A stretch of DNA of 64,000 nt from Butyricicoccus_A sp963620595 (GTDB lineage: Bacteria; Bacillota; Clostridia; Oscillospirales; Butyricicoccaceae), in NCBI GenBank assembly GCA_963620595.1, contig CAVFAY010000012.1:1-64000 (forward strand), read 5' to 3'. The notes beneath the pieces are model-generated. The model was not told the DNA's origin and made no database searches. It was given only the letters and a program-made list of their open reading frames with translations. The translations under genes and the position numbers were made by a program. Positions 1 through 9,308 of this stretch are shown here, piece by piece (position 1 is the first letter of the stretch; the number at the start of each line of letters is the position of its first letter).

Positions 1-1
1 T

Positions 2-75
2 GCGGGTGTAGTTCAATGGTAGAATGTCAGCCTTCCAAGCTGAACACGTGGGTTCGATTCCCATCACCCGCTCCA
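2..75 (+). tRNA. tRNA-Gly (anticodon TCC)
   Basis: Cloverleaf reads directly: acceptor arm GCGGGTG at 2-8 pairs with CACCCGC at 65-71, the TTCGATT T-loop is present, and the anticodon loop CTTCCAA gives TCC. The 3' CCA is encoded. First of five tRNAs in a row. Confidence 0.96.
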
Positions 76-114
76 TACCACTTACATCACATGCAGGCAC
101 AGACGATTCTGTAT

Positions 115-191
<77 letters not shown>

Positions 192-225
192 ATTCAATTG
201 GGTCTGACGTGCTTCAAGTCTATAT

Positions 226-303
<78 letters not shown>

Positions 304-381
304 TTTTTTCATTCTTCACGATGCCTGCTGTTGTGAAGAACATTTTTTATCGGGGGGGCTTTCAGCTTATTGCCTGCATAC

Positions 382-456
382 GGGGGCGTGGCCAAGTGGT
401 TAAGGCACCAGACTTTGACTCTAGTATCGCAGGTTCAACTCCTGCCGCCCCTGCCA
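382..456 (+). tRNA. tRNA-Gln (anticodon TTG)
   Basis: Acceptor GGGGGCG at 382-388 pairs with CGCCCCT at 446-452 (first pair G-T). The anticodon loop CTTTGAC gives TTG. Encoded CCA at 454-456. It lies only 4 bases before the tRNA-Lys gene, so the two are presumably processed from one transcript. Confidence 0.95.
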
Positions 457-460
457 ATCC

Positions 461-536
461 GGTCCATTAGCTCAGTAGGTAGAGCATCTGCCTTTTAAGC
501 AGAGGGTCCGGGGTTCGAACCCCCGATGGGCCACCA
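461..536 (+). tRNA. tRNA-Lys (anticodon TTT)
   Basis: Acceptor GGTCCAT at 461-467 pairs with ATGGGCC at 526-532. The anticodon loop CTTTTAA gives TTT. Encoded CCA at 534-536. Last tRNA of the cluster; the terminator follows at once. Confidence 0.96.
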
Positions 537-537
537 A

Positions 538-571
538 AAAGCAGTATTTCTTCGGAAATGCTGCTTTTTTT
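538..571 (+). terminator. Intrinsic terminator of the tRNA cluster
   Basis: Stem GCAGTATTTC / GAAATGCTGC with a TTCG tetraloop (one G-T pair), followed by seven T. It ends the five-tRNA transcript. Confidence 0.92.
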
Positions 572-581
572 GTTGCCTTTC

Positions 582-610
582 TTGCAAGTTTCCTTCACCT
601 GCATTATACT
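582..610 (+). promoter_or_regulatory. Sigma-A promoter before the nitroreductase gene
   Basis: TTGCAA (582-587), 17-base spacer, TATACT (605-610), 24 bases before the start codon at 635. Confidence 0.75.
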
Positions 611-634
611 GAAAGCAGAAGGAGATGATCGTTT

Positions 635-1156
635 ATGAATCCTGTATTACAGAACATTTTAGATCGGCATTCCTGCCGCAGCTTTACCGAACAGCCCATT
701 GAGCCGGAAAAGCTGCAGGATCTATTGACCGCAGCGGTTTGGGCACCATCCGGCCGCAACGAACAGAGCTGGCATTTCACCCTTCTGGCAGACCGCGAAA
801 AGATTCAAGCGCTTGCCGCCGCTGTCAAAAAAGCAGATAATCGTCCAGCCGGCTATAATTTTTTTGCTCCGTCCGCCTTTCTCATCGTGTCCGGTGAGCG
901 TGACAACCGCAACAGCTTTTTGGATGCCGGTGCCGCCATGGAAAACGTTCTGCTGACGGCAACCTCTCTCGGCCTCGGCTCCTGCTGGATCAATCAGGTG
1001 CGCGATGTGTGCGACGATCCGGCAGTCCGTGCTCTGTTGACGGAATACGGCGTCCCGAAGAGCCATATCGTCAATGCATCCGCTGCCATCGGCTATCCGG
1101 CAGTACAGCCTGTCATTCACGAGAGAAAGCCAAATACTACGACCCTAGTGCGGTAA
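635..1156 (+). CDS. Nitroreductase family flavoprotein
   Basis: Predicted 173-residue FMN-dependent oxidoreductase that would reduce nitro-aromatics, quinones or similar acceptors with NAD(P)H in the cytoplasm; the natural substrate cannot be told. The N-terminal pattern RHSCRSFTEQPI followed by WAPSGRNEQSWHF (about residues 11-48) is the usual FMN-binding start of the family, and the C-terminal part carries GLGSCWINQ (about 114-122) and an IGYPA turn. It is short compared with about 200-residue members and lacks any ferredoxin extension. The ATG has AGAAGGAGATG upstream. A sirtuin gene follows 16 bases downstream with its own Shine-Dalgarno, so the two probably form an operon ending at the hairpin near 1910. 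Both genes run head-on to the inferred fork. Confidence 0.88.
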   Translation: MNPVLQNILDRHSCRSFTEQPIEPEKLQDLLTAAVWAPSGRNEQSWHFTLLADREKIQALAAAVKKADNRPAGYNFFAPSAFLIVSGERDNRNSFLDAGAAMENVLLTATSLGLGSCWINQVRDVCDDPAVRALLTEYGVPKSHIVNASAAIGYPAVQPVIHERKPNTTTLVR

Positions 1157-1172
1157 AAGGAGGAATTTTTCA

Positions 1173-1904
1173 ATGTCATTGCAACAGCAAATCGCAGCCT
1201 TGCAGGCTATGATTGATGAATCACAGAACATTGTCTTTTTTGGCGGCGCTGGTGTCTCGACGGAAAGCGGTATTCCGGATTTTCGCAGTGTAGACGGCCT
1301 ATACCACCAGAAATACAAGTTTCCGCCGGAAACCATTCTCAGCCATTCCTTTTTCCAGTCTCAGCCGGAGGAATTCTTCCGGTTCTATCAGGACAAGATG
1401 CTCGCACTGGACGCCGAGCCCAACGCCGCGCACAAAAAGCTCGCTGAGCTGGAACATGCAGGCAAGCTGACCGCTGTCATCACGCAGAACATTGATGGTC
1501 TGCATCAGGCCGCCGGAAGCAAGCGTGTCTATGAGCTGCACGGCTCCGTGCACCGCAATTACTGCCAACACTGCGGCAAGTTTTATGACGCCCAGTACAT
1601 AAAATCGTGTCACGGCATCCCGAAATGCCCGTGCGGCGGTATCATCAAGCCGGATGTTGTCCTGTACGAGGAATCTCTGGACGAGCAGTGTCTGACCGAC
1701 AGTGTGCATGCCATCGCGCAGGCGGATATGATGATTATCGGCGGCACGTCACTCGCCGTATATCCGGCAGCCGGACTCATTCAGTATTTCCGTGGCAAGC
1801 ATCTTGTCGTCATCAACAAGGGACAAACCCAGCGCACTACCGGCGCAGAGTTGACGATTGATGCGCCGATTGGACAAGTTTTCAGTCAAATTCAAGTGAG
1901 ATAA
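1173..1904 (+). CDS. cobB: NAD-dependent protein deacylase (sirtuin, Sir2/CobB family)
   Basis: Removes acyl groups from lysines using NAD+, giving nicotinamide and O-acyl-ADP-ribose. The 243-residue protein has all hallmarks: the NAD-binding GAGVSTESGIPDFR (25-38), TQNIDGLHQ (104-112), the catalytic His123 in ELHGS, and a zinc site with Cys131, Cys134, Cys152 and Cys154. The second pair is spaced CPC rather than the more usual CxxC. The Tyr/Arg pair that marks desuccinylases (Y-x-x-R) is not seen after FRS, so deacetylation is likelier. Start ATG has AAAGGAGG upstream. Downstream partner of the nitroreductase gene; the transcript ends at the hairpin at 1909-1942. Confidence 0.95.
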   Translation: MSLQQQIAALQAMIDESQNIVFFGGAGVSTESGIPDFRSVDGLYHQKYKFPPETILSHSFFQSQPEEFFRFYQDKMLALDAEPNAAHKKLAELEHAGKLTAVITQNIDGLHQAAGSKRVYELHGSVHRNYCQHCGKFYDAQYIKSCHGIPKCPCGGIIKPDVVLYEESLDEQCLTDSVHAIAQADMMIIGGTSLAVYPAAGLIQYFRGKHLVVINKGQTQRTTGAELTIDAPIGQVFSQIQVR

Positions 1905-1908
1905 GTGA

Positions 1909-1942
1909 AAATGGCGCTGCCTCCGGCAGCGCCATTTTTTTT
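1909..1942 (+). terminator. Terminator between sirtuin and aminopeptidase genes
   Basis: Stem AATGGCGCTGC / GGCAGCGCCATT with a short loop, then eight T on the plus strand. The opposite strand has four T, so it may also serve the converging aminopeptidase gene. Confidence 0.9.
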
Positions 1943-1955
1943 GCAAGTTTTTCTC

Positions 1956-3350
1956 TTACTGTTCCATCTGATAGAATGCCTTAAACGCATTGTAGGCAGC
2001 AAACAGATCCAGCTTTGCGATGACTTCAAACGGCGCGTGCATGCACAGCACCGGTACACCGCAGTCTACCGTATCAATATTGCGGTTTGCCATGAACATT
2101 GCCACGGTGCCGCCGCCGCCCTGATCGACCTTGCCGAGCTGACCAGTCTGCCAAATGACATGGTTCTTATTGAAATGATAGCGCATTTTTCCCATCAGCT
2201 CTGCCGTGGCATCGGAGGAGCCGGACTTGCCGCGGGCACCGGTGTACTTGACCAGTGCTACACCGCAGTTGACACGCGCATCGTTGCGGCGCTCGGAAAC
2301 GTTCGGATAATTCGGATCAAACGCATTGCAAACGTCCGCAGACAGGCAGGTAGAGCGCTCGATGCACTCCTCAAACAGCGTGCCGTCTGCACGGCACAGA
2401 TCTGCCACCAACGTATCAAAGAAATGCGACTGCATACCGGTCACGCCGTCCGAACCGATTTCTTCCTTATCGACCAAAATGACCATTGATGTCTTTTTCG
2501 GTGTCTGTCCGAGATCCAGCAGAGCAGTTGCCGCCGGATACGAGCACACACGGTCATCATGTCCATAGGCACCGATAAACGAGCGGTCAAAGCCCACATC
2601 TGAAGCCTTAAATGCCGGAACACAGGTCAGTTCTGCGGACAGGAAATCCTCTTCTGTGATGCCGTATTCCTTATTGAGGAACTCCATAACCCACAGCTTG
2701 ATTTTATCCGAGGTTTCGATGTCCGACTTGGATGGCTTAGAGCCAACCAGCACATTCATATTCTCCGCTTCAATGCCCTTCATCATGGTCTTGCCCATCT
2801 GGTCTGTCGCCAGATGAATGAGAAGATCGGTAATCACGAATACCGGATCGCCCGGTTTGTCACCGATGCGGACATCGACGGACTCTACGCCGTTTTCCGT
2901 CATGCGGCAAACGACACCGCGCAGCTCCATCGGAATAGTTGTCCACTGATATTTCTTGATGCCGCCGTAATAATGCGTCTTAAACAAAGCCATGCCGTTG
3001 TCTTCGTAAAGCGGAATGGTGCGAATATCAATGCGCGGTGCATCCAGATGTGCCGCAGACAGATTGATACCGTTCTTCATGCCGTCCTCTCCGACTACAA
3101 ATAGTATAATTCCTTTATTTCTATTGATTTTGTAATATTTTTCTCCCGGCTTTACTGCCTTGCCACGGGTATATGCGGCAAAGCCATTTGCCTCAGCCAT
3201 TGCCTGCAGTCGGCGCACGGCATCGCGTTCGGTCTTTGCTTCATCTAAAAACGCCTTGTAGCCCTCTGCATACTCCATCATCGCCGCCTGTTCGGCATCG
3301 CTCATGCGATCCCAGCCGGTCTTTTTGTCATAGAACAGTGTGTTCTCCAT
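1956..3350 (-). CDS. M18 family zinc aminopeptidase
   Basis: Cytoplasmic metallo-aminopeptidase, 464 residues, the usual length of bacterial M18 enzymes (ApeA/aminopeptidase I type). Metal-site segments are visible in order: SAAHLDAPR (about residue 100), VILVDKEEIGSDG in the middle, and the C-terminal CMHAPFEV. It would remove N-terminal residues during peptide turnover; side-chain preference cannot be read. The ATG at 3350 has AAAGGATG upstream. Last gene of a leftward series (ABC-F, YdcF-like, unknown, prfA, tsaC, coaE), 29 bases after coaE, and it ends near the bidirectional hairpin at 1909-1942. Confidence 0.93.
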   Translation of the reverse strand: MENTLFYDKKTGWDRMSDAEQAAMMEYAEGYKAFLDEAKTERDAVRRLQAMAEANGFAAYTRGKAVKPGEKYYKINRNKGIILFVVGEDGMKNGINLSAAHLDAPRIDIRTIPLYEDNGMALFKTHYYGGIKKYQWTTIPMELRGVVCRMTENGVESVDVRIGDKPGDPVFVITDLLIHLATDQMGKTMMKGIEAENMNVLVGSKPSKSDIETSDKIKLWVMEFLNKEYGITEEDFLSAELTCVPAFKASDVGFDRSFIGAYGHDDRVCSYPAATALLDLGQTPKKTSMVILVDKEEIGSDGVTGMQSHFFDTLVADLCRADGTLFEECIERSTCLSADVCNAFDPNYPNVSERRNDARVNCGVALVKYTGARGKSGSSDATAELMGKMRYHFNKNHVIWQTGQLGKVDQGGGGTVAMFMANRNIDTVDCGVPVLCMHAPFEVIAKLDLFAAYNAFKAFYQMEQ

Positions 3351-3379
3351 GAAACTTCATCCTTTCTGACTTAGTGCGT

Positions 3380-3973
3380 TCAGCCGCGCACCATATCTTC
3401 ATAGACCTTGCGCACCTGTTCATACAGCTTCGCAAGATCCTCATCATTTTGTACGACATAATCGCAGCGTTTCCGATAAAATGCATCGCTTTGCTGGGCG
3501 TCAATGCGCAGCGCGGCATATTGTTCTGTGATAGCGTCCCGCGCCATAATGCGGGCAATGCGCGTATCTCGCGCCGCGAGCACCGCGCAGGTTTTGTCAC
3601 AAAGTGTCTCCATTTTGCCCTCAAACAATACCGGCGCATCATAGATGCACAGCAGGCATCCGCGCGCCTCGCAAGCGGCAAACGCCTCTCTGGCAGCCTG
3701 CCGGATATACGGATGGGTAATCGCATTGAGCTGCTGCAATTTTTCCGCATCCGCAAATACTACAGCTCCCAGCTTTTTGCGGTCTAGTTTCCCATCTGTA
3801 GAAAATACATCACCAAATACAGTCCGTATTTCTTCCAGCATTGGTTCACAGGTATCACACAGCGTTCGATAGGTTGCATCTGCATCAATGATACCACAGC
3901 CCAACTGCTCAAATGCCGTACAGGCTGCACTTTTTCCCGTGCCGGAGCCGCCAGTCAAACCGAGTATTCTCAT
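3380..3973 (-). CDS. coaE: Dephospho-CoA kinase
   Basis: Last step of coenzyme A synthesis: ATP-dependent phosphorylation of the 3'-OH of dephospho-CoA. The 197-residue protein opens with the P-loop GGSGTGKS (8-15), followed by the IIDAD segment that binds the acceptor and a conserved HPYIR motif (about 113-117). The length is normal. The ATG overlaps the stop of tsaC by 4 bases (ATGA), which suggests translational coupling. The C-terminus is plain, without fusion. Confidence 0.96.
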   Translation of the reverse strand: MRILGLTGGSGTGKSAACTAFEQLGCGIIDADATYRTLCDTCEPMLEEIRTVFGDVFSTDGKLDRKKLGAVVFADAEKLQQLNAITHPYIRQAAREAFAACEARGCLLCIYDAPVLFEGKMETLCDKTCAVLAARDTRIARIMARDAITEQYAALRIDAQQSDAFYRKRCDYVVQNDEDLAKLYEQVRKVYEDMVRG

Positions 3974-5013
3974 GCGTCTCCCTCCGTCAAGTCAATGACA
4001 TGGAAACCAGCAGCCTTTTTGATGCGGTTTGCCACAGCAAGACCAATGCCGCGTGACGGCGGGCACTGGGCAAAAATCTCCGTGCAATCGGTATCATCAA
4101 ATCGACGCAGGGCATCAAACACTTCCCGCGCCTGCTGCGCTTCATCTCCGGACGGGCCGAAGGTCTCCACGACTGCCTTGCCGTGAAACAGCGGCGCGCA
4201 GTCATCAAAGCACAGCACGCCGGTGTGTACGCCCAGTCTGTCGGCAATATACTGTGCACTGGCTTCCGGTGTGCCAAATACTACTGTCACCGGTGCCTTC
4301 GGCGCATAGTGGCGGTACTTCATGCCCGGCGCCGAAACCTTTTCGCTGTCGTCAATTTTTTCTTTCAGCGCGCGGTCTACATCCACTTCTCCGAGCACGG
4401 ACTGCAGCTGCTCCAGCGAAATGCCGCCCGGACGCAGCAGGCGCGGCCGTTCTCCACACAGCGAAACCACCGTCGATTCCACACCGACAGAGCACGGACC
4501 GCCATCGACAACCGCTGCAATCTTGCCGTCCAGATCCTCCATGACATGCTGTGCCGTCGTCGTAGACGGTCTGCCGGAGGTATTGGCAGACGGTGCCGCC
4601 AGCGGAACACCTGCCGCGCGAATGATGGCCTGTGCCATCGGATGCACCGGAAAACGAATACCAACTGTATTTAATCCGCCAGACGTTACCATCGGTATTC
4701 TATCCTGTTTTGGCAAAATAATGGTCAGCGGGCCCGGCCAAAAGGCATCTGCCAGCATTTGTGCTTCCGGCGGAAACTCCGTCGCAATATCCTGTACCAT
4801 CGAGAGATCCGCAATATGAACAATCAACGGATTATCCTGCGGACGTCCTTTTGCTTTAAAAATACGCTTGACTGCCTGCGGATTCAGTGCATCCGCAGCG
4901 AGTCCATATACTGTTTCCGTGGGGATGCCCACGACTTCTCCGGCGCGGAGCAGCGCACCGGCTTCTTCAATTGCCGCCGGATCCTCCGACGGACACAGCA
5001 ATTTGGTTTGCAT
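3970..5013 (-). CDS. tsaC: L-threonylcarbamoyladenylate synthase (Sua5/YwlC type)
   Basis: Makes threonylcarbamoyl-AMP from threonine, bicarbonate and ATP, the first step of t6A37 modification in ANN-reading tRNAs. The 347 residues include the YrdC-like domain (about 1-205; GEVVGIPTETVYGLAADA, KGRPQDNPLIVH, PSANTSGRPSTT) and the extra C-terminal Sua5 domain, so this is the long Sua5 form rather than the short TsaC form. AGAAGG lies before the ATG. Its place just after prfA and before coaE resembles the prfA-sua5 grouping common in Firmicutes; prmC is missing from the usual position between them. Confidence 0.94.
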   Translation of the reverse strand: MQTKLLCPSEDPAAIEEAGALLRAGEVVGIPTETVYGLAADALNPQAVKRIFKAKGRPQDNPLIVHIADLSMVQDIATEFPPEAQMLADAFWPGPLTIILPKQDRIPMVTSGGLNTVGIRFPVHPMAQAIIRAAGVPLAAPSANTSGRPSTTTAQHVMEDLDGKIAAVVDGGPCSVGVESTVVSLCGERPRLLRPGGISLEQLQSVLGEVDVDRALKEKIDDSEKVSAPGMKYRHYAPKAPVTVVFGTPEASAQYIADRLGVHTGVLCFDDCAPLFHGKAVVETFGPSGDEAQQAREVFDALRRFDDTDCTEIFAQCPPSRGIGLAVANRIKKAAGFHVIDLTEGDA

Positions 5014-5068
5014 GTTTCGACCTTCTTTTATTCCTATTCGTATAATTTTTATTATTTTCGTCTTTTTG

Positions 5069-6142
5069 TTAATTTTCCATCTTTGCCAATTTTTCTGCCT
5101 GATCGGTCGTAATCAGCGCATCGAGTACCTCATCCAGATTGCCATTTAAGAACTGATCCAGCTTATATATTGTCAGCTTGATGCGATGTTCCGACACGCG
5201 GTTCTCCGGGAAATTATACGTGCGGATACGTTCCGAGCGGTCACCGGAACCAACCTGGCTGCGGCGTTCCGCCGCAATCGCGTCATCCTGTTCGCGCTGC
5301 TTAATTTCAAACAGGCGAGAACGCAGTACCTTCATGGCTTTGTCTCGATTCTTAAACTGGCTTCGCTCGTCCTGACACTCGACAACCATACCGGTTGGCA
5401 AGTGCGTGATACGAATGGCAGACGACGTCTTATTGATGTGCTGTCCGCCCGCACCGGACGAACGATAGGTATCAATCTTCAAATCCTTCGGGTCAATCGT
5501 CAGCTCGACATCATCCACTTCCGGCAGCACAGCGACGGTAACTGTCGAGGTGTGCACGCGTCCCTGCGATTCGGTCTCCGGCACACGCTGAACGCGGTGT
5601 ACACCGCTCTCATATTTGAGCCGCGAAAACGCACCTTCGCCGTCAATACTGAAGGTAATCTCTCGAAAACCGCCCAATTCGGTCTCAGAATCACTAATTC
5701 GTTCGGTTTTCCAGCCTTTTGTGTCCGCATACATTGTATACATGCGATACAGCGACGCGGCAAACAGAGCTGCTTCTTCACCGCCTGCGCCCGCGCGGAT
5801 TTCCATGATGACACTGCGCTCATCGCGCTCATCTTTTGGCAGAAGCAGCAGCTTGATCTCTTGCTCCAGCTGTTCCTTTTGCTCGCGGCTGAACGTTAGC
5901 GTTTCCTGTGCCAGCGCATGCATCTCAGCATCTCCGCCGGCTTCCGCCAGCAGTTCCTTGGCGTCCAGTTCATCCTGACAAGCGGTCTGATACGCGCGGT
6001 ATGCCTGAAGAATCGGCTGTAAATTTCGATGTTCCTTTGTCAGCGCTGCCGCTCGCTCTGGATCATCATATACATTCGGGCTGGCAAGCTGGTTTTCCAG
6101 CTCATCATACCGATCGGCAAGCCCTTCCAGCTTTTCCAGCAT
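5069..6142 (-). CDS. prfA: Peptide chain release factor 1
   Basis: Recognises UAA/UAG in the ribosomal A site and triggers peptidyl-tRNA hydrolysis. The protein has the GGQ catalytic loop (GAGGQHINKTSS, Gln234) and the PET tripeptide anticodon (188-190) of RF1. The start is ATG at 6142 (MLEKLEG): AAGGAG ends 9 bases before it. An in-frame TTG nine bases upstream directly abuts the Shine-Dalgarno, so it is unlikely. That gives 357 residues. Neighbours are tsaC and an unknown 124-residue gene. Confidence 0.97.
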   Translation of the reverse strand: MLEKLEGLADRYDELENQLASPNVYDDPERAAALTKEHRNLQPILQAYRAYQTACQDELDAKELLAEAGGDAEMHALAQETLTFSREQKEQLEQEIKLLLLPKDERDERSVIMEIRAGAGGEEAALFAASLYRMYTMYADTKGWKTERISDSETELGGFREITFSIDGEGAFSRLKYESGVHRVQRVPETESQGRVHTSTVTVAVLPEVDDVELTIDPKDLKIDTYRSSGAGGQHINKTSSAIRITHLPTGMVVECQDERSQFKNRDKAMKVLRSRLFEIKQREQDDAIAAERRSQVGSGDRSERIRTYNFPENRVSEHRIKLTIYKLDQFLNGNLDEVLDALITTDQAEKLAKMEN

Positions 6143-6199
6143 GAATTTCAACTCCTTGTATTTTATTTACCAAATTATAATATTTGTATTCTTATACTC

Positions 6200-6574
6200 T
6201 TATTCCGTTATCCATAATCCCACGCTCATCTGCAAATCTTCTTCGCCATTGATCGTGGTAGACAGGCACTGATTGGCTTTTTTGTTTCCAAACAAGCGGT
6301 CGAGCACAAAGTTCTCCATCTCGAACAAATTTTCTTCGCAAAAATACGCCGTGCGCTCTCCAATTTGAAAAGGATAGGTGACTTTTCCCTCTCCGCGAAT
6401 CACCGCTCGATGCTTTACATCGCACAGCTCCAATGCGTCAATCTTACCGCACAGCAGGGCGCGCAACCCGGTAAGAAACTGCGGCGCAGACATCGTTGAC
6501 AGTCGAATCTCTGTGAGCTGAAAATGGTCATTATCCGTGGCATACAAGCCACATGATACCGTATATCGTATCAT
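6200..6574 (-). CDS. Unknown 124-residue protein
   Basis: Not recognised. A soluble, mixed alpha/beta-looking protein without signal peptide or membrane segment. The start is supported by GGGAGGGGGAG before ATG at 6574, and it fits tightly between the YdcF-like gene and prfA in the same direction, which supports a real gene. It contains IRYTVSCGLYATDNDHFQLTEI near the start and two Cys residues in CGKIDALELCDV. No catalytic motif could be identified. Confidence 0.7.
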   Translation of the reverse strand: MIRYTVSCGLYATDNDHFQLTEIRLSTMSAPQFLTGLRALLCGKIDALELCDVKHRAVIRGEGKVTYPFQIGERTAYFCEENLFEMENFVLDRLFGNKKANQCLSTTINGEEDLQMSVGLWITE

Positions 6575-6610
6575 AGATACTCCCCCTCCCGTTTGTCTTT
6601 CTCTTTTTCT

Positions 6611-7384
6611 TTACCAGTACCCGCTGACAATCATTTTGACAACAGAAAAATACTCTCGAATGTACATCAGCACGCTAGACGCCGGATCTCCCGCCGGAGC
6701 AGATACCACAGACGGCGTCAAACCGACGTGCTGCATGATATGCCGTATGCGGAACAAATGAAAGCTGCTGGACACGATAGTGACATGCTCTGTGCTCCAG
6801 CCATGCTGCTGGCAAATTTCTTCCGCATTTTGTATATTCTGCACCGTATTGTGCGATTGCTTTTCCATGACAATGCGGCTGGAATCCGCGCCATGCTGTA
6901 CCATCCAGCGCTGCATGACCACAGCCTCCGGCTGCGCCTCATCCGAGCCCTGTCCGCCGCACACAATGACCTGTGCATCTGGATTGCGCTCCATGACATC
7001 CATTGCCACGGCCAGCCGATTTTTCAAATTTTGCGATGGCTGATCGCCGCGCAGTCCGCCGCCCAGCACATAAATCACCTCTACCGGCTCCTGCACCTCT
7101 GACCGCGCGCCGGACAGAATCATGCCTTCTATGCCGACAAACGAGCACAGCCAAACAATAAACAGCACATGGCCACAGCGCACCAACCATTTGCTGATGC
7201 ACTGCTTGGTGTCGGTCTCCGTATCCCGCATGGCAATCAGCTTGCACATCAGTGCCGTGCAGGCACACAGCGCGGCAAAGAAATACAGACCAAACCGCCA
7301 TGTCGTCATAAACAACGCGCACGGAATACAAATCACTGTGGCAATCAGACAGATCAGACACAGCGTGCGATAGAATCGTTTCAT
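6611..7384 (-). CDS. YdcF/ElyC-like DUF218 membrane protein
   Basis: 257 residues. The N-terminus holds three hydrophobic stretches (residues about 5-45 in two helices, and about 75-98), so the DUF218 domain should sit on one face of the membrane. The domain contains YVLGGGLRGDQPSQNL, VIVCGGQGSDEAQPEA, the acidic/HN motif SHNTVQNIQNAEEI and VSSSFHLFRIRHI, the conserved family blocks. Relatives (ElyC, SanA, YdcF) affect envelope integrity, but the reaction is unknown. The start at 7384 overlaps the ABC-F stop by 4 bases (ATGA); a longer in-frame extension would lie inside that gene without support. Confidence 0.85.
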   Translation of the reverse strand: MKRFYRTLCLICLIATVICIPCALFMTTWRFGLYFFAALCACTALMCKLIAMRDTETDTKQCISKWLVRCGHVLFIVWLCSFVGIEGMILSGARSEVQEPVEVIYVLGGGLRGDQPSQNLKNRLAVAMDVMERNPDAQVIVCGGQGSDEAQPEAVVMQRWMVQHGADSSRIVMEKQSHNTVQNIQNAEEICQQHGWSTEHVTIVSSSFHLFRIRHIMQHVGLTPSVVSAPAGDPASSVLMYIREYFSVVKMIVSGYW

Positions 7385-9264
7385 GTGTCCTGCATTTCCT
7401 CCAGCTGCGCGGACAGCTCTTCCCACTGTTCCATCAGCTCCATCAGCTGATTTTCCACTTCATTTTTCTGGTTGGAAAGCTCCATCAGCTTGCCCGGATC
7501 GCTCGCCGCGGCAGCCATCTGTTCATCCAATGCGGCGCTCTGCTCCTCACACTGAGAAATTTCGCGCTCCAGCTTGGCAATCTTTTTTTCCAGCTGCTTG
7601 GTGCCGCCCTTCGGCTTTGGCTTTTCTTTTTTCGGCTTCGGCGTCACAGCAGCCGCTTTCTCTGCGGCTTTTCGCTCACGGAACGCAAGATACTGTTCAT
7701 AATTGCCGGTAAAATCAATCATTTCGCCATCCATCAACACAATGATGCGATTGGCAAATCGAGACACAAAATAGCGGTCATGCGAGACAAACAGCAGAGT
7801 TCCGGTAAAGCCTTCAATCGCCTCCTCAATCCACTCACGAGACAAAATATCCAAATGGTTAGTCGGCTCGTCGAGCACGAGCATATTAAGCGGGTCATAC
7901 ATGAGTTCACACAGGCGCAGACGGCTCTTTTCACCACCGGACAGCTTGGCGACCGGCTTGAGCGCATCCTCACCGGAGAACTGGAATCGTCCCAGACGAT
8001 TGCGCGCGGTCTGCGGCGTGACGTTCTTCTCATAAATCAGTGTGTCTACGAGGGTGCGGTTTTCATCCTCAAAATGAACGACCTGCGGCAAATAGGCGGG
8101 CTTGAGTCCCTCGCCCTTTTTGACTGTGCCGCTGTCTGCTGTCTCATAGCCCAAAATAATGTTGAGCAACGTCGTTTTGCCGGTGCCATTATCGCCCAAA
8201 ATGGCCACGCGTTCGCCGTTTTTCACGCTGAACGTGACATCATGCAGCACCTGTCGTCCGTCAAAGCTCTTGCAGATGCCGCGCACCTTGAGCACATTTT
8301 CCGTCTCGTAGTTCGGATCACCGAACTGCATAGACATCTTTTTCTGCTGCTTCGGGCGGTCTGCGACTGTCATGCGGGCAATACGCTTATCAATGGAAAA
8401 GGCGCGCTTATGCATTTTCTCCGTGCCCCACTGATGCATCTTGCGCGATTGATCCTGCAATCGCTTGAGCTCTTCCATCTGGTTTTCATGCTCTGCCATG
8501 CGCTGGGCAAAGCGCAGCTTGCGTTCCTCCGCATAATAGCTGTACGAACCGGCATAGAAATCCGCATGGCCCTCAAACAGCTCAATGATGCGGTCACAGC
8601 ACTGGTCGAGGAAGTAGCGGTCATGAGAAATTGTGACCACGGTTCCCTTATATTCCGACAGAAAATTGCCCAGCCACTCGACAGCGTCCAGATCCAGATG
8701 GTTGGTCGGCTCGTCCAGCAGCAAAATATCCGTGTCTTCCAGAATGATGCGCGCCAGATTCACGCGGGTCTTTTCGCCGCCGGACAGCACATCAAACGGC
8801 TGTGCCCGCATTTCCTTTGGAATCTCCAGACCATTACATACTTTATCTACTTCATAGTCCAGCGCATAGCCGCCCATCGCTTCAAATTCCGCCTGCAAAG
8901 CGCCGTACTGCTTGAGAATCTGCGAATCATCATTCTTCTCCATCTGTACTTCCAGCGCTGTCATGCGCTGGCGCACCTCTGCGATGCGATGAAAGGCAGA
9001 GCGCAAAATCTGCTCTACGGTGTCGCCCGGCTCATAGACTGGAATCTGGTCGATGACGCCGACCGTGCGATTTTTGGCAATCGAAATTGTGCCGGTCTCA
9101 TACGGCAATTCGCCGGTAATGACGCGAAACAGCGTGGTTTTTCCCGCGCCGTTTGGTCCTACAATTGCTACCTTTTCTCCTGGAAAAATATCAAATGTGA
9201 TGTCATGCAGAATTTGATTTTCTCCAAAAAACTGATTCAGTCCTTTGATACTGATGTCTGCCAA
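7381..9264 (-). CDS. ABC-F family ATPase (ribosome-associated type)
   Basis: 627 residues, two ABC ATPase domains in one chain and no membrane segment, the ABC-F design; members act on the ribosome as translation factors or protect it from antibiotics. Domain 1 has Walker A GPNGAGKT (36-43), LSGGEKTR and LLLDEPTNHLD; domain 2 has GDNGTGKT, LSGGEKSR and LVLDEPTNHLD. Between them is a charged linker rich in Lys/Met/Gln (the P-site tRNA interaction motif), and the C-terminus is a Lys/Glu-rich coiled coil (about 540-625) as in YdiF/Uup relatives. The start is TTG at 9264, with GGAGGT 8 bases upstream. Housekeeping versus resistance role cannot be decided from sequence. Confidence 0.93.
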   Translation of the reverse strand: MADISIKGLNQFFGENQILHDITFDIFPGEKVAIVGPNGAGKTTLFRVITGELPYETGTISIAKNRTVGVIDQIPVYEPGDTVEQILRSAFHRIAEVRQRMTALEVQMEKNDDSQILKQYGALQAEFEAMGGYALDYEVDKVCNGLEIPKEMRAQPFDVLSGGEKTRVNLARIILEDTDILLLDEPTNHLDLDAVEWLGNFLSEYKGTVVTISHDRYFLDQCCDRIIELFEGHADFYAGSYSYYAEERKLRFAQRMAEHENQMEELKRLQDQSRKMHQWGTEKMHKRAFSIDKRIARMTVADRPKQQKKMSMQFGDPNYETENVLKVRGICKSFDGRQVLHDVTFSVKNGERVAILGDNGTGKTTLLNIILGYETADSGTVKKGEGLKPAYLPQVVHFEDENRTLVDTLIYEKNVTPQTARNRLGRFQFSGEDALKPVAKLSGGEKSRLRLCELMYDPLNMLVLDEPTNHLDILSREWIEEAIEGFTGTLLFVSHDRYFVSRFANRIIVLMDGEMIDFTGNYEQYLAFRERKAAEKAAAVTPKPKKEKPKPKGGTKQLEKKIAKLEREISQCEEQSAALDEQMAAAASDPGKLMELSNQKNEVENQLMELMEQWEELSAQLEEMQDT

Positions 9265-9308
9265 CAGTTTTGACCTCCATTATTGTAATCTTCCTTGTTA
9301 TCCCACTG

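Noticed and set aside
7780..9273. 497-codon plus-strand frame opposite the ABC-F gene
   Set aside because: Antisense shadow of a gene with intact Walker motifs; no ribosome-binding site.
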